Part shown: positions 45,844 to 54,883 of the stretch, one piece after another | Layout: each line of letters starts with the position of its first letter | Position numbering within the stretch: position 1 is the stretch's first letter | NCBI GenBank assembly: GCA_900315955.1 | Contig: ONBC01000001.1 | Location: 97,267-161,266 of the forward strand | Origin: an uncultured Prevotella sp. | GTDB lineage: Bacteria; Bacteroidota; Bacteroidia; Bacteroidales; Bacteroidaceae | DNA: 64,000 nucleotides | Direction of reading: 5' to 3' | Notes under the pieces: generated by a model | The model's database searches: none | What the model was told of the DNA's origin: nothing | Seen by the model: the letters and a program-made list of their open reading frames with translations, nothing else | Translations under genes and position numbers: made by a program

Positions 45844-45892
45844 CCGAACACGTTGCCGGAGCGGTTCCCTGTACCGCCCGCAACGAGTTCGG
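45844..45892. other. Long hairpin between skp copies 2 and 3
   Basis: Three stacked stems in 49 bp: CCGAAC/GTTCGG, CGTTGC/GCAACG and GCGGT/ACCGC around a seven-base loop. No T-run follows. Probably part of the transcript between the two chaperone genes. Confidence 0.5.
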
Positions 45893-45943
45893 AAATAACT
45901 TCTGATCATCATCCCCCACCCCGTTATCCAAAAAACAACAACC

Positions 45944-46504
45944 ATGAAGAAACTCTTCCTCTTTTCTTTCTTCGCATGGACGGTTCTCTCAGCAACCGCT
46001 CAGACAGAGACCACCAATCCCGCCGGGCAGGTCGCTGCACCCGTCGTTAACCAAATGCCTCAGCTGCGTTTCGGTTACATCAGTTGCGACAGCGCACTGC
46101 ATGCCTTACCCGCTTATGCGGCAGCCATGAGGAGTCTCAGCGATCTGCGCGCTAAATACGATGCCGAGATGAAACGCGTGGAGGATGAGTTCAACAGCAA
46201 ATACGAGCTCTTCCTCGAAGGACAGAAAGACTTCGCGCCTTCTATTCGACAGAAGAGACAAGCAGAGCTCCAGGAACTCATTGAGAAGAACACGGCCTTC
46301 AAGAAAGAGGCTCAAAAGCTTCTCGACAAAGCAAGACAGGATGCTCTTAACCCACTGAAAAAAACTATTCAGGCAACCATCACGCGCATTGGGCAGCAGA
46401 AAGGCCTCGCCTTCGTCGTCAACACCGACGGAGAGAGCATGCCGTATCTCGACACGACAATGGGCGTAGACATCACGGAGGAGGTCATAAGAGCCTCAAA
46501 GTAA
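45944..46504 (+). CDS. OmpH/Skp-family periplasmic chaperone, copy 3
   Basis: Protein of 186 residues with signal peptide (SATAQ), a Pro/Ala/Val linker, then LRFGYISCDSALHALPAY and a coiled coil. It is the most divergent of the three copies and carries a Cys in the first strand. The murI start follows after two bases. Confidence 0.88.
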   Translation: MKKLFLFSFFAWTVLSATAQTETTNPAGQVAAPVVNQMPQLRFGYISCDSALHALPAYAAAMRSLSDLRAKYDAEMKRVEDEFNSKYELFLEGQKDFAPSIRQKRQAELQELIEKNTAFKKEAQKLLDKARQDALNPLKKTIQATITRIGQQKGLAFVVNTDGESMPYLDTTMGVDITEEVIRASK

Positions 46505-46506
46505 TT

Positions 46507-47373
46507 ATGCAACAGGTTGATATCCATCCGGCACAACCCCTTTTTCCACAAGCGCCGGGACCGATCGGAGTATTTGACTCCGGTTACGGAGGCCTCACGA
46601 TTCTGCATGGAATCAGACAATTACTGCCGCAGTACGATTATATCTATCTCGGCGATAATGCGCGGGCTCCTTATGGTCCGCGCTCTTTTGACGTGGTGTA
46701 TGAGTTCACGCGTCAGGCTGTTGACCGCCTCTTTGCCATGGGCTGCCAGCTCGTCATCATAGGATGCAACACAGCCTCAGCCAAAGCCTTACGCTCCATC
46801 CAGCAAAACGACTTACCCCACTGGGACCCCAAAAGACGCGTGCTCGGCGTCATTCGCCCTACCGCCGAAATCATAGGAACCATCACGCGCAACAACCATG
46901 TCGGACTTCTTGCCACGGAAGGAACCGTGAAAAGCCAAAGCTATGACATGGAGATTCATAAGCTATGGCCGGACATCAAAGTGACAGGACAGGCGTGCCC
47001 GTTCTGGGTGGCACTCGTCGAATATAACGAATCCGACTCGCCTGGAGCCGACTACTTCGTCAAGAAACGCATCGACCAACTGCTTCAGAAAGATCCGGAC
47101 ATCGACACCATCATCCTCGGCTGCACACATTTCCCGCTCCTCATGCCCAAGATCCTGAAATACACCCCTCCGGGGATCACCATCGTGCCGCAGGGCGAAT
47201 ACGTCGCCTCCAGCCTCAAAGACTATCTGAGGCGTCACACCGAGATGGAACAGCAGCTCACCAAGGGAGGAACAGTGACCTACTACACAACGGAGAACAC
47301 CGAAAAGTTCAAGAAGTCGGCCACCATTTTCCTCCACGAGGAGATAGAAGCTCATCACATTGAATTAAAATAA
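46507..47373 (+). CDS. murI: Glutamate racemase
   Basis: Cofactor-independent racemase of 288 residues supplying D-glutamate for peptidoglycan. FDSGYGGLTIL (catalytic Asp), GDNARAPYG, the first catalytic Cys in IIGCNTASAKAL and the second in ILGCTHFPLL are all present. N-terminal 20 residues are an extension relative to the core fold. Confidence 0.95.
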   Translation: MQQVDIHPAQPLFPQAPGPIGVFDSGYGGLTILHGIRQLLPQYDYIYLGDNARAPYGPRSFDVVYEFTRQAVDRLFAMGCQLVIIGCNTASAKALRSIQQNDLPHWDPKRRVLGVIRPTAEIIGTITRNNHVGLLATEGTVKSQSYDMEIHKLWPDIKVTGQACPFWVALVEYNESDSPGADYFVKKRIDQLLQKDPDIDTIILGCTHFPLLMPKILKYTPPGITIVPQGEYVASSLKDYLRRHTEMEQQLTKGGTVTYYTTENTEKFKKSATIFLHEEIEAHHIELK

Positions 47374-47379
47374 ACGACC

Positions 47380-47715
47380 ATGCAAGAGACAAGACAAAAC
47401 AAGATAGCCCGCCTGCTCCAGAAAGAGCTCGCGGAGATTTTCCAGAGTCAGACACGTCAGACCCACGGCATCCTCGTAAGTGTCACACGCGTACGTATCA
47501 GCCCCGACCTGAGTATCTGCACCGCTTACCTCAGCATCTTCCCGCCGGAGAAAGCCGAAGAGATCATTGAGAACATCCGAAACAACGAGAAGACCATCCG
47601 CTACGACCTCGGCAAGCGCGTCCACAACCAGTTGCGAATCATACCCGAGCTCCGCTTCTTCCAGGACGACAGCCTCGACTACATAGAACATATCGACAGT
47701 CTGCTGAAGAAATAA
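47380..47715 (+). CDS. rbfA: Ribosome-binding factor A
   Basis: KH-type small-subunit maturation factor of 111 residues. N-terminal RQNKIARLLQKELAEIF and the VRISPDLSICTAYLSIF strand, with LRIIPELRFFQDDSLDYIEHIDSLL at the end, match the family well. It lies 6 bp after murI and 30 bp before the permease gene. Confidence 0.93.
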   Translation: MQETRQNKIARLLQKELAEIFQSQTRQTHGILVSVTRVRISPDLSICTAYLSIFPPEKAEEIIENIRNNEKTIRYDLGKRVHNQLRIIPELRFFQDDSLDYIEHIDSLLKK

Positions 47716-47745
47716 ATCGGAACAACGCACAAAAGACCCATCAAA

Positions 47746-48975
47746 GTGAACTTTCCGTTTTTCATTGCGCGACGTTATCTCTTCTCCAAGAAGAAAACCC
47801 ACGCAATCAACATTATATCCATCATATCCGTCATCGGCGTGGCTGTGGCTACGATGGCGCTTGTCATCGTGCTGTCCGTCTTCAACGGCTTCCACGATCT
47901 CGTGGCAAGTTTCTTTACCAACTTCGACCCGCAGCTTAAGGTGGTGCCCGTGACGGGCAAATCGGTGGCGGCCGACGACCCCGCGCTGACGAAGATCAGG
48001 CACCTGCCCCAGGTAGAGGTGGCCACTGATACCTACGAGGACATGGCGCTCGCTATCTACAAAGGGCGGCAGGCCATGGTGACGATAAAGGGTGTGGATG
48101 ACAACTTTGCCGACCTCACGCATATCACGGACATTCTATACGGTGACGGACAGTTTCAGCTCCATACCGCCAATCTCGAGTTCGGAACACCCGGCATCCG
48201 GCTCGCCAATACGCTCGGATTGGGTGCACGCTGGGACAACTATCTCCGCATCTATGCGCCGCAACGGCAAGGACAGCTCGACATGAGCAATGTGGAGAGC
48301 GGGTTTGTGGTCGATTCACTGCTTTCAAGCGGGGTCGTGTTCACGGTCAATAACAGCAAATACGACAAGAGCTATATCCTCACATCCATTGGCTTCGCGC
48401 GACGGCTCTTCGACGCGCAAGGCGAAGTGACAGCCTTGGAGCTGCGGCTCAAGCCCGGATCAAACTTCGATGCCGTGAAGAGCAAAATGCAGGACATTGC
48501 CGGAAAGAAATTCAAGGTCGAAGACCGCTATGAGCAACAGGCCGACACGTTCAAGATCATGCAGATCGAGAAGCTCATGGCCTATATCTTCCTCACCTTC
48601 ATCCTCGTCGTCGCCTGCTTCAATATCATCGGCTCACTGTCAATGCTCATCATCGACAAGAAAGACGACGTAGCAACGCTCCGCAACCTCGGAGCCAACG
48701 AGAAACAGATCACGCGCATCTTCCTCTTCGAAGGCCGCATGATCGCTGTCATTGGAGCTATCGTGGGTATCGGTCTCGGCCTGCTCCTCTGCCTGCTCCA
48801 ACAGCAGTTCGGACTTGTGAGCATGGGGGGCGGCGACGGATCATTCGTTGTCAATGCCTACCCCGTGAGTGTCCACTATTCAGATGTCTTCATCATCTTC
48901 CTCACCGTCATCGCGGCCGGATGGCTCGCCGTCTACTATCCGGTGAGAGCCATGAGCAAGAGGCTGCTGAAATAA
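47746..48975 (+). CDS. LolC/E-type FtsX-domain ABC transporter permease
   Basis: Inner-membrane protein of 409 residues with the LolE layout: an N-terminal helix (INIISIISVIGVAVATMALVIVL), a periplasmic domain of about 220 residues, then three C-terminal helices with the FtsX block (YIFLTFILVVACFNIIGSLSMLIIDKKDDVATLRNLGA). Likely releases lipoproteins to the outer-membrane sorting pathway. It begins with GTG. No ATPase (LolD) gene is adjacent. Confidence 0.85.
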   Translation: MNFPFFIARRYLFSKKKTHAINIISIISVIGVAVATMALVIVLSVFNGFHDLVASFFTNFDPQLKVVPVTGKSVAADDPALTKIRHLPQVEVATDTYEDMALAIYKGRQAMVTIKGVDDNFADLTHITDILYGDGQFQLHTANLEFGTPGIRLANTLGLGARWDNYLRIYAPQRQGQLDMSNVESGFVVDSLLSSGVVFTVNNSKYDKSYILTSIGFARRLFDAQGEVTALELRLKPGSNFDAVKSKMQDIAGKKFKVEDRYEQQADTFKIMQIEKLMAYIFLTFILVVACFNIIGSLSMLIIDKKDDVATLRNLGANEKQITRIFLFEGRMIAVIGAIVGIGLGLLLCLLQQQFGLVSMGGGDGSFVVNAYPVSVHYSDVFIIFLTVIAAGWLAVYYPVRAMSKRLLK

Positions 48976-49008
48976 TACGGAAACCATAACACCTGTCATT
49001 CATAACGA

Positions 49009-49050
49009 AAGCAGGGCGCGGCCAGGATGACCGCGCCCTGCTTCCGTTTT
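49009..49050 (+). terminator. Terminator after the LolE-like gene
   Basis: 13-bp GC-rich stem AAGCAGGGCGCGG / CCGCGCCCTGCTT with a nine-base loop, followed by CCGTTTTG. Ends the uppS-to-permease cluster. Confidence 0.75.
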
Positions 49051-49056
49051 GATCGG

Positions 49057-49106
49057 CACAAAAAAAAGACCGTTGCTTCTTCACGAAACAACGGTCTTTT
49101 TTTGTG
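49057..49106. terminator. Bidirectional terminator next to tRNA-Thr
   Basis: Stem CACAAAAAAAAGACCGTTG / CAACGGTCTTTTTTTGTG. T-runs form on both strands, so it can stop the rightward envelope operon and the leftward tRNA transcript, which ends directly beside it. Confidence 0.85.
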
Positions 49107-49180
49107 AGCCTCTTGTCGGATTCGAACCAACGACCCCGAGATTACAAATCACGTGCTCTGGCCAACTGAGCTAAAGAGGC
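49107..49180 (-). tRNA. tRNA-Thr (anticodon TGT)
   Basis: Complete cloverleaf of 74 nt on the minus strand: acceptor GCCTCTT/AAGAGGC, D arm GCTC/GAGC with AGTTGG, anticodon stem CGTGA/TCTCG (with one weak pair) around TTTGTAA, T arm GTTGG-TTCGAAT-CCGAC. Anticodon TGT reads ACA and other Thr codons. CCA is not encoded. Confidence 0.95.
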
Positions 49181-49261
49181 AGGTGGGCAAGCGATTCTTA
49201 GGGAGCTGGCCGTAAGAGACTTGCCCATGTCACCCAAGAGCCTTGCTCTCAAATGCGGGTG

Positions 49262-49269
49262 CAAAGTTA
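49262..49269 (-). promoter_or_regulatory. Candidate -7 box for tRNA-Thr
   Basis: TAACTTTG on the minus strand, 81 bp before the tRNA 5' end, in the 408-bp gap that otherwise holds only terminators and the tRNA. Confidence 0.55.
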
Positions 49270-49365
49270 AGACAAAAAGCGGAATTAAGAAAAAGAAAAG
49301 CAATGAAATGTTATTATTTAACATTATTTTCCAACACACCCCTCTCATCTACCTCTTAAAATGCG

Positions 49366-49373
49366 TACCTTTG
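49366..49373 (+). promoter_or_regulatory. Candidate -7 box for the gene at 49384
   Basis: TACCTTTG ending ten bases before the ATG at 49384, so the message would have almost no leader. Confidence 0.6.
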
Positions 49374-49383
49374 CAGACGAAAT

Positions 49384-49992
49384 ATGATAAACGTCACCGC
49401 TCTTATACAGCTCAAGGCTTTTGCCCGGCAGGACGGCTTTCTGCTCTTCCTGCTTTGGATGGCATCGTTCGCCGTCATCGTCAATAATCCTGCCTCGTTT
49501 TGGGGCAGCCTGTTAGCCATGGCCACGCCTTTCTACGTAGGCTATCTCTTAGCCCGGTTCCGAAACTACGCCCTCGACGGGGGCATCTCCTTCCGACGCG
49601 GGCTGGCCTTTTCCCTCTACACGTTCTTCTATGCCTCATTGCTCTTTGCGGTAGCACAGTTTGTCTATTTCCGCTACCTCGACCACGGAGCGTTTCTGGC
49701 GATACTCACCGCCAGCATGAAGACTCTTGAGCCGTTCTATCGCGCTCAGGGCATCTCCGTGAGCGAGCTTCAGCAGTCGCTGGCCATGATAGGGCAACTG
49801 ACACCCATCGAGACGGCTTTCGTCTTTATGATGCAGAACATCCTCATCGGAGCAGTACTCAGTTTTCCGATAGCATGGATAGGAAAGCGGACGATCATCG
49901 TAAAAAATCTTCACGGAGACCAGTTCACCAATAACAATTTCGATAACAACGACATCAACCATGATGCCGAGAACAATAGAAACAATCTGTAA
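49384..49992 (+). CDS. DUF4199-type membrane protein
   Basis: Protein of 202 residues with four to five membrane helices and a polar Asn/Asp-rich tail. The pattern (a helix pair, RFRNYALDGGISFRRGLAFSLYTFFYASLL in the middle, and a last helix ILIGAVLSFPIAWIG) matches the DUF4199 family often found next to a glycosyltransferase in this phylum. The glycosyltransferase gene follows after two bases. Function unknown. Confidence 0.75.
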   Translation: MINVTALIQLKAFARQDGFLLFLLWMASFAVIVNNPASFWGSLLAMATPFYVGYLLARFRNYALDGGISFRRGLAFSLYTFFYASLLFAVAQFVYFRYLDHGAFLAILTASMKTLEPFYRAQGISVSELQQSLAMIGQLTPIETAFVFMMQNILIGAVLSFPIAWIGKRTIIVKNLHGDQFTNNNFDNNDINHDAENNRNNL

Positions 49993-49994
49993 GA

Positions 49995-50945
49995 ATGGAT
50001 ATATCTGTAGTAGTACCCCTTTATAACGAGGCTGAGTCGCTGCCGGAGCTTCACAAATGGATCCAGCGCGTGATGAACGCCAACGGCTTCACCTACGAGA
50101 TCATCTTCGTCAACGACGGCTCTACCGACGGCTCTTGGGATGTCATCAAGAGCATCGCGGCCAAGGATCCTAATGTGCACGCCATCAAGTTCCGGCGCAA
50201 CTATGGCAAGAGCCCAGCGCTCTATTGTGGCTTCAAGGCTGCCCAGGGCAATGTCGTCATCACCATGGACGCTGACCTTCAAGACTCACCCGACGAGATT
50301 CCTGCGCTCTACAAGATGATCACAGAGGAAGGGTATGACCTCGTCTCAGGATATAAGAAAAAACGCTACGACCCGCTGTCGAAGACCATTCCCACGAAGC
50401 TCTTCAACGCTACGGCACGCTGGATCAGCGGAGTGCACAACCTCCACGACTTCAACTGTGGGCTGAAGGCCTACAAGAAGGATGTCGTGAAGAACATTGA
50501 GGTCTACGGTGAGATGCACCGGTATATACCTTACTTGGCAAAGAATGCTGGATTTGACAAGATCGGAGAAAAGGTGGTGCATCATCAAGCACGCAAATAC
50601 GGACACTCGAAGTTCGGCATCAACCGGTTCTTCAACGGTTATCTCGACCTGCTGACGCTTTGGTTCCTCACCAACTTCGGCAAGAAGCCGATGCACGTCT
50701 TCGGTTTCATCGGCTCCGTCATCTTCTTCATCGGCTTCGTTTCTTTGGTATGGCTCCTTGTTGAGAAAACCATCGCCCTATGCAATGGGATCTATGGCGA
50801 CCTGCTGTCGAGCCACGCCTCGTTCTATATCTCGCTGACAGCCCTTCTCCTTGGCTCACAGTTCTTCTTAGCCGGCTTCATAGGCGACCTGATCAGCCGC
50901 CAGAACCCACAGCGCAACGATTATCAGATAGCAGAGACACTTTAA
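49995..50945 (+). CDS. Membrane-bound GT2 glycosyltransferase, DPM1/GtrB-like
   Basis: Protein of 316 residues: a family 2 transferase domain (VVVPLYNEAESLPEL at the N-terminus, VNDGSTDGSWDV, DADLQDSPDE metal site, FNCGLKAYKKDV, HHQARKYGHSKFG) followed by two C-terminal helices. Such enzymes charge undecaprenyl phosphate with a sugar that is then flipped across the membrane. Sugar identity cannot be read from sequence. Confidence 0.9.
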   Translation: MDISVVVPLYNEAESLPELHKWIQRVMNANGFTYEIIFVNDGSTDGSWDVIKSIAAKDPNVHAIKFRRNYGKSPALYCGFKAAQGNVVITMDADLQDSPDEIPALYKMITEEGYDLVSGYKKKRYDPLSKTIPTKLFNATARWISGVHNLHDFNCGLKAYKKDVVKNIEVYGEMHRYIPYLAKNAGFDKIGEKVVHHQARKYGHSKFGINRFFNGYLDLLTLWFLTNFGKKPMHVFGFIGSVIFFIGFVSLVWLLVEKTIALCNGIYGDLLSSHASFYISLTALLLGSQFFLAGFIGDLISRQNPQRNDYQIAETL

Positions 50946-50952
50946 CCGTAAT

Positions 50953-51417
50953 ATGAGAAAACTGCTTCTTTTCCTCATCATCGCCGCAATCTTAGGGGCA
51001 TGCTCCAGCGTAGACTGTCCGTTGAACAACACGGTCTACACCAACTACCGGCTGCAAGGACCGGTGCAGACCCTGCCCGATACGCTCACTATCTCGACAA
51101 CGAGAAGCAACGGCAGCGACTCGGTGATTATCAACAAGCAGGTGAACACCGATTCCTTCTCTCTGCCCATGAGCTATTTCAACGATGAGGACATCTTTGT
51201 GGTTCAGACGAACCATCTCTTCGACACCATCGCTGTCAAGAAGACGAACATTCCTCACTTCGAATCTGTAGACTGTGGCGTCAACTATTTCCATACCATT
51301 ACCGGCGTACGGTTCACACGTCACGCACTCGACTCGGTGGTCATCCACAACAACAGCGTCAACTATGATGTTTCGCAAAAGCATTTCTATATCTATTTTA
51401 AGGAGTATCGTCTGTAG
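50953..51417 (+). CDS. Small lipoprotein, DUF6452-like
   Basis: Protein of 154 residues with a lipobox (LGAC, Cys17) followed at once by VDCPLNNTVYTNYRL, with two further cysteines. In Bacteroidota such proteins precede a DUF6048 protein, as here. The 3' end overlaps the next gene by about 50 bp in another frame. Function unknown. Confidence 0.72.
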   Translation: MRKLLLFLIIAAILGACSSVDCPLNNTVYTNYRLQGPVQTLPDTLTISTTRSNGSDSVIINKQVNTDSFSLPMSYFNDEDIFVVQTNHLFDTIAVKKTNIPHFESVDCGVNYFHTITGVRFTRHALDSVVIHNNSVNYDVSQKHFYIYFKEYRL

Positions 51418-52105
51418 CTTCCTGCTGCTCTGCGTCCTGGCTGTCGCTGCACAGCGCCCACAGGGGAGCCGTGAGCCGCAGCATCTGTCTAAGGACGAGC
51501 AGCTCCGGCTACGCATGAAAGCCATTGACGACTCCATCCCCTGGTGGCGTGGGTTTGAGGTCAAGGCCGACCTCATAGGAGCCGTGCAGCGCGCCGTCTC
51601 GTCCTACGGCCAATATGAGGCGGGCGTGCGCTTCAACCTCAAGGACAAATATTTCCCGGTCATAGAGATAGGCTATGGAAGTGCCGACGAGGACAATGTC
51701 ACGACGCGCACGCATTATAAGACCTCGGCTCCCTATGGAAAGATCGGTATCGACCTCAACATGATGAAGAACAAGCACGACATCTACCGGCTCTACGGAG
51801 GCGTGCGCTACGCCTATACCAGCTACAAGTTTGACATCGACCACCCCGACGTCACCGATCCGGTATGGGGCAACAAAGGCTCCTTCGTCCTGCACGATGT
51901 CCGGGCCAACTACCACTGGGCGGAAGCTGTCTTCGGCGTGGATGCCAAGATCGCTGGTCCTGTGCATCTCGGATGGACCATCCGCTACATGCGCCGCCTC
52001 TTCCATGACGACGGCGGCTATGGCAACACGTGGTACGTCCCCGGCTATGGCAAGCAAGGATCCTCACATATCTGGGGAACGTTCGAGATCCTCTTCGCCT
52101 TCTGA
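51365..52105 (+). CDS. Outer-membrane protein, DUF6048-like
   Basis: Barrel-like protein of about 246 residues. The start is taken at ATG 51365 or 51368 (MFRKSISISILRS), which begins a signal peptide ending AVAAQ; the longer frame to 51275 lacks one. Strands with alternating aromatics run to a typical C-terminus (IWGTFEILFAF). Pairing with the preceding lipoprotein suggests the two act together at the outer membrane. Confidence 0.75.
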   Translation: MMFRKSISISILRSIVCSFLLLCVLAVAAQRPQGSREPQHLSKDEQLRLRMKAIDDSIPWWRGFEVKADLIGAVQRAVSSYGQYEAGVRFNLKDKYFPVIEIGYGSADEDNVTTRTHYKTSAPYGKIGIDLNMMKNKHDIYRLYGGVRYAYTSYKFDIDHPDVTDPVWGNKGSFVLHDVRANYHWAEAVFGVDAKIAGPVHLGWTIRYMRRLFHDDGGYGNTWYVPGYGKQGSSHIWGTFEILFAF

Positions 52106-52180
52106 CATCCTAAGCCGTCCTCGTTGGAGAAAGCTCAAGTTCTGTGTGCTTCCCTTCAGGGAAGCAAAAATAAAAACACC

Positions 52181-53194
52181 ATGAAAAAGAAAAACATCCT
52201 CAAGCTCCTCTTCCTCGCCTTTCTCATCATAGCCTCGGCCATCATCATCCGCCGGCAACGGTCTACCCCCTATCAGCACAACGAGGGCTTCATCTTTGGA
52301 ACGACATACAGCATCACCTATCAGTACGACAAAGATCTGCAGAAAGAGATAGAGGCTGAGCTGAACGAGGTGGATGCCTCCCTCTCGCCCTTCAACAAGC
52401 ATAGCATCATCACGGCCGTGAACAACAACAAGCCCGTGAAGCTCAACGCGAAGTTCACGGAGGTCTTCTCTTTGGCCGAGAAGATCTCGAAAGAGACCGA
52501 CGGCGCTTTCGACATCACCGTGGCACCGCTCGTCAACGAGTGGGGCTTTGGTTTCAAGAAAGGCGTGGAACCCACGAAGCATGTCATCGACTCGCTCCGA
52601 CAGATCATCGGCTATCGGAAAGTAGCTCTCGTCGACGGGCGGATCGTGAAGAAAGACCCGCGCGTCAACCTCGACTGCTCCGGCATCGCCAAAGGCTACG
52701 GCTCCGACTGTGTGGCCAACCTGCTACGCAAGCACGGCATAGACAACTTCATGGTGGAGATCGGCGGAGAGATCGTCACATCGGGCATCAACCACGACCG
52801 CGTACCTTGGAAGATCGGTGTCACCAAACCGATCGACGACCCCACACAGCAGAACGGAGAGCTACAGACGGTGCTCAACGTCACCGACAAAGCCATGGCA
52901 ACGAGCGGGAACTACCGCAACTTCTATTACAAAGGCGGAAGGAAATACGCTCACACCATTGACCCCAATACCGGCTACCCCGTGCAGCATAACATCCTCT
53001 CCTCTACCGTCCTGGCCGACAACTGTGCCACGGCCGATGCCTACGCCACAGCCTTCATGGTTCTCGGACTCGACAAGGCAAAGGCCGTCCTTGAGCGCCA
53101 CCCCGAGCTCATGGTCTATTTCATCTACAGCGACAAGAACGGGAAGAATGCCGTATGGTACTCGCCCTCAATGCGAAAAGCCATCGCTAAATAA
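52181..53194 (+). CDS. apbE: FAD:protein FMN transferase, ApbE family
   Basis: Protein of 337 residues with an N-terminal helix. Motifs FGTTYSITY, DASLSPF, FDITVAPLVNEWGF, LDCSGIAKGYGSD, VEIGGEIVTSG and HTIDPNTGYPV are those of flavin transferases, which attach FMN to Thr in proteins such as Na+-translocating NADH-quinone reductase and Rnf subunits. The ATG at 52181 opens the membrane anchor. Its target proteins are not in the window. Confidence 0.92.
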   Translation: MKKKNILKLLFLAFLIIASAIIIRRQRSTPYQHNEGFIFGTTYSITYQYDKDLQKEIEAELNEVDASLSPFNKHSIITAVNNNKPVKLNAKFTEVFSLAEKISKETDGAFDITVAPLVNEWGFGFKKGVEPTKHVIDSLRQIIGYRKVALVDGRIVKKDPRVNLDCSGIAKGYGSDCVANLLRKHGIDNFMVEIGGEIVTSGINHDRVPWKIGVTKPIDDPTQQNGELQTVLNVTDKAMATSGNYRNFYYKGGRKYAHTIDPNTGYPVQHNILSSTVLADNCATADAYATAFMVLGLDKAKAVLERHPELMVYFIYSDKNGKNAVWYSPSMRKAIAK

Positions 53195-53244
53195 TCAACG
53201 GTAAAGCCGTCTAAGATAATTAATGTCTAAAAAGTGATCGTAAA

Positions 53245-53934
53245 ATGAAATGGGATGAGCTTGCTTCGCTTCCGCTCTTCATCGGCATGAGCCACGAAGA
53301 ATTGGAAGGTATCATGACGCAGTTACGCATCGACTTCAAGAAATACGATGCGGGAAAGATCATTGTCAAGCGCGGCGACTCCTGTGGCAAGCTCATCATC
53401 GTGAACAGCGGCGACATTCTCTGCCAAGCCAAAGCCGACGACGGCACTTATAGCATGGAAGAAACACTCACGGCTCCGGTCATGCTTCAGACTGACGGCA
53501 TCTTCGGACGGTTTCAGACTTACACCCACACCATCAAAGCCATCAACCCCGTGAGCACACTGACCTTCGAGAAAGGGGAGATACAAAAACTTCTCACTTC
53601 CTCACTGATCTTTCGGCTCAACCTCGCCGGCATGCTCTCAACAAAGTTACAGAAATGGGAACAGAAACTTTGGGAACAACAATACATTCCCCAAGGTTCA
53701 ACCGAAGATGAGAAAGAAGTCGATGCCCTGCAGCATCGCATCAAGACATTTCTCCGGCAGCGTTGTCTCACGCCCGCAGGAAGAAAAACATTCTTTATCA
53801 AGATGTCAACCCTTGGCTCCATCCTCGGCTTTCGACGACAGCAGATATCCATGGCCCTCAACGGCATGCAGGAGCAAGGACTCGTCAAACTGTCAAGGGG
53901 AAAGATTACGGTGGAGCAGATGCAGAAGATATAG
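53245..53934 (+). CDS. Crp/Fnr-family transcription regulator
   Basis: Protein of 229 residues: a cyclic-nucleotide-type effector domain (about 1-125) and a C-terminal winged helix with recognition helix in RRQQISMALNGMQEQGLV. No cysteine cluster for an Fnr-type iron-sulfur centre is seen, so it does not sense oxygen as Fnr does. Monocistronic and convergent with the pst genes. Its regulon is unknown. Confidence 0.85.
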   Translation: MKWDELASLPLFIGMSHEELEGIMTQLRIDFKKYDAGKIIVKRGDSCGKLIIVNSGDILCQAKADDGTYSMEETLTAPVMLQTDGIFGRFQTYTHTIKAINPVSTLTFEKGEIQKLLTSSLIFRLNLAGMLSTKLQKWEQKLWEQQYIPQGSTEDEKEVDALQHRIKTFLRQRCLTPAGRKTFFIKMSTLGSILGFRRQQISMALNGMQEQGLVKLSRGKITVEQMQKI

Positions 53935-53980
53935 CACACATCAATTTCTGATAAGCTCACCGAAACGCAACGGCAAGGTC

Positions 53981-54820
53981 TCAAACCTTGTTCTTCGAGA
54001 ACTTTGCGAGGATGAACCGACTGGTGAGACTGAGGACCAAGACGATGACCGTCAACACCACGGCGGCAGCATAGGCATGGTTCTGGACGGCTGCCTGAGG
54101 AGCAGACAACTGAAAGAAGACGCTCAACGGGAGCGTCGCTGCCGGATCGTCGAGATGAGTTGGTATCTGGTCGGAGAAGCCGGCAGTGAACATCACACCC
54201 GCGGCATCACCGATGCTTCGGCCTACGGCGAGCAGAGTCGCCGTGGCGATTGCCGGACCGATCTGCCGCACGACAATGCCAATGGTGTCGAGACGGGTGG
54301 CACCGAGACTGTAAGACGACTCCATCATCCCTCGCGGGATATTCTTTGCCACCTCGTCAATGGTACGTATCAGGATGGGGATGACGAGCAGCGTCTCAAC
54401 GATGATACCTCCTAAGAGCGACGCCCGGAGTCCCAGCCAGATCATGATGGTGAAGCCAAAGGCACCATAGACGATAGACGGCACACCAAAAAGAATGTCG
54501 TACGCCAGGCGCGCCACGGCAGCAAACTTACTGTTCGGCTTGAGATATACATTGAGATAAAAGACGACAGGGATAGAGATCAGTAAGCCGAGGAGCGTGG
54601 AAGCCAGGACAATATAGAGTGATCCCAGAATGGCATTGAGAAAGCCGCCCTCGCCACCGATATAGAACCCACCCGTCGGTACCTTCGTGATCATGTCCCA
54701 CGACAACGCGGGCAAGCCGCGCCACAGGATACTGCCTACGACGCTGAATACAAAAAAAGCGACGATGATGACGCTCAACACCATCAATACGCGTGCTATC
54801 TTTTCTTCGAGAAACTTCAT
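53981..54820 (-). CDS. pstA: Phosphate-type ABC transporter permease PstA
   Basis: Inner-membrane permease of 279 residues with six helices and the cytoplasmic coupling loop (EVAKNIPRGMMESSYSLGATRLDT, the EAA motif). Forms the channel with PstC. It is the last gene of its strand here: no pstB ATPase or phoU follows, and the next gene is convergent. Confidence 0.88.
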   Translation of the reverse strand: MKFLEEKIARVLMVLSVIIVAFFVFSVVGSILWRGLPALSWDMITKVPTGGFYIGGEGGFLNAILGSLYIVLASTLLGLLISIPVVFYLNVYLKPNSKFAAVARLAYDILFGVPSIVYGAFGFTIMIWLGLRASLLGGIIVETLLVIPILIRTIDEVAKNIPRGMMESSYSLGATRLDTIGIVVRQIGPAIATATLLAVGRSIGDAAGVMFTAGFSDQIPTHLDDPAATLPLSVFFQLSAPQAAVQNHAYAAAVVLTVIVLVLSLTSRFILAKFSKNKV

Positions 54821-54883
54821 ATCGTTTTAGCTTTGCCGATAAACAATACTTTTCAATGAATACCTTCCATCGCCTCCCTATCT

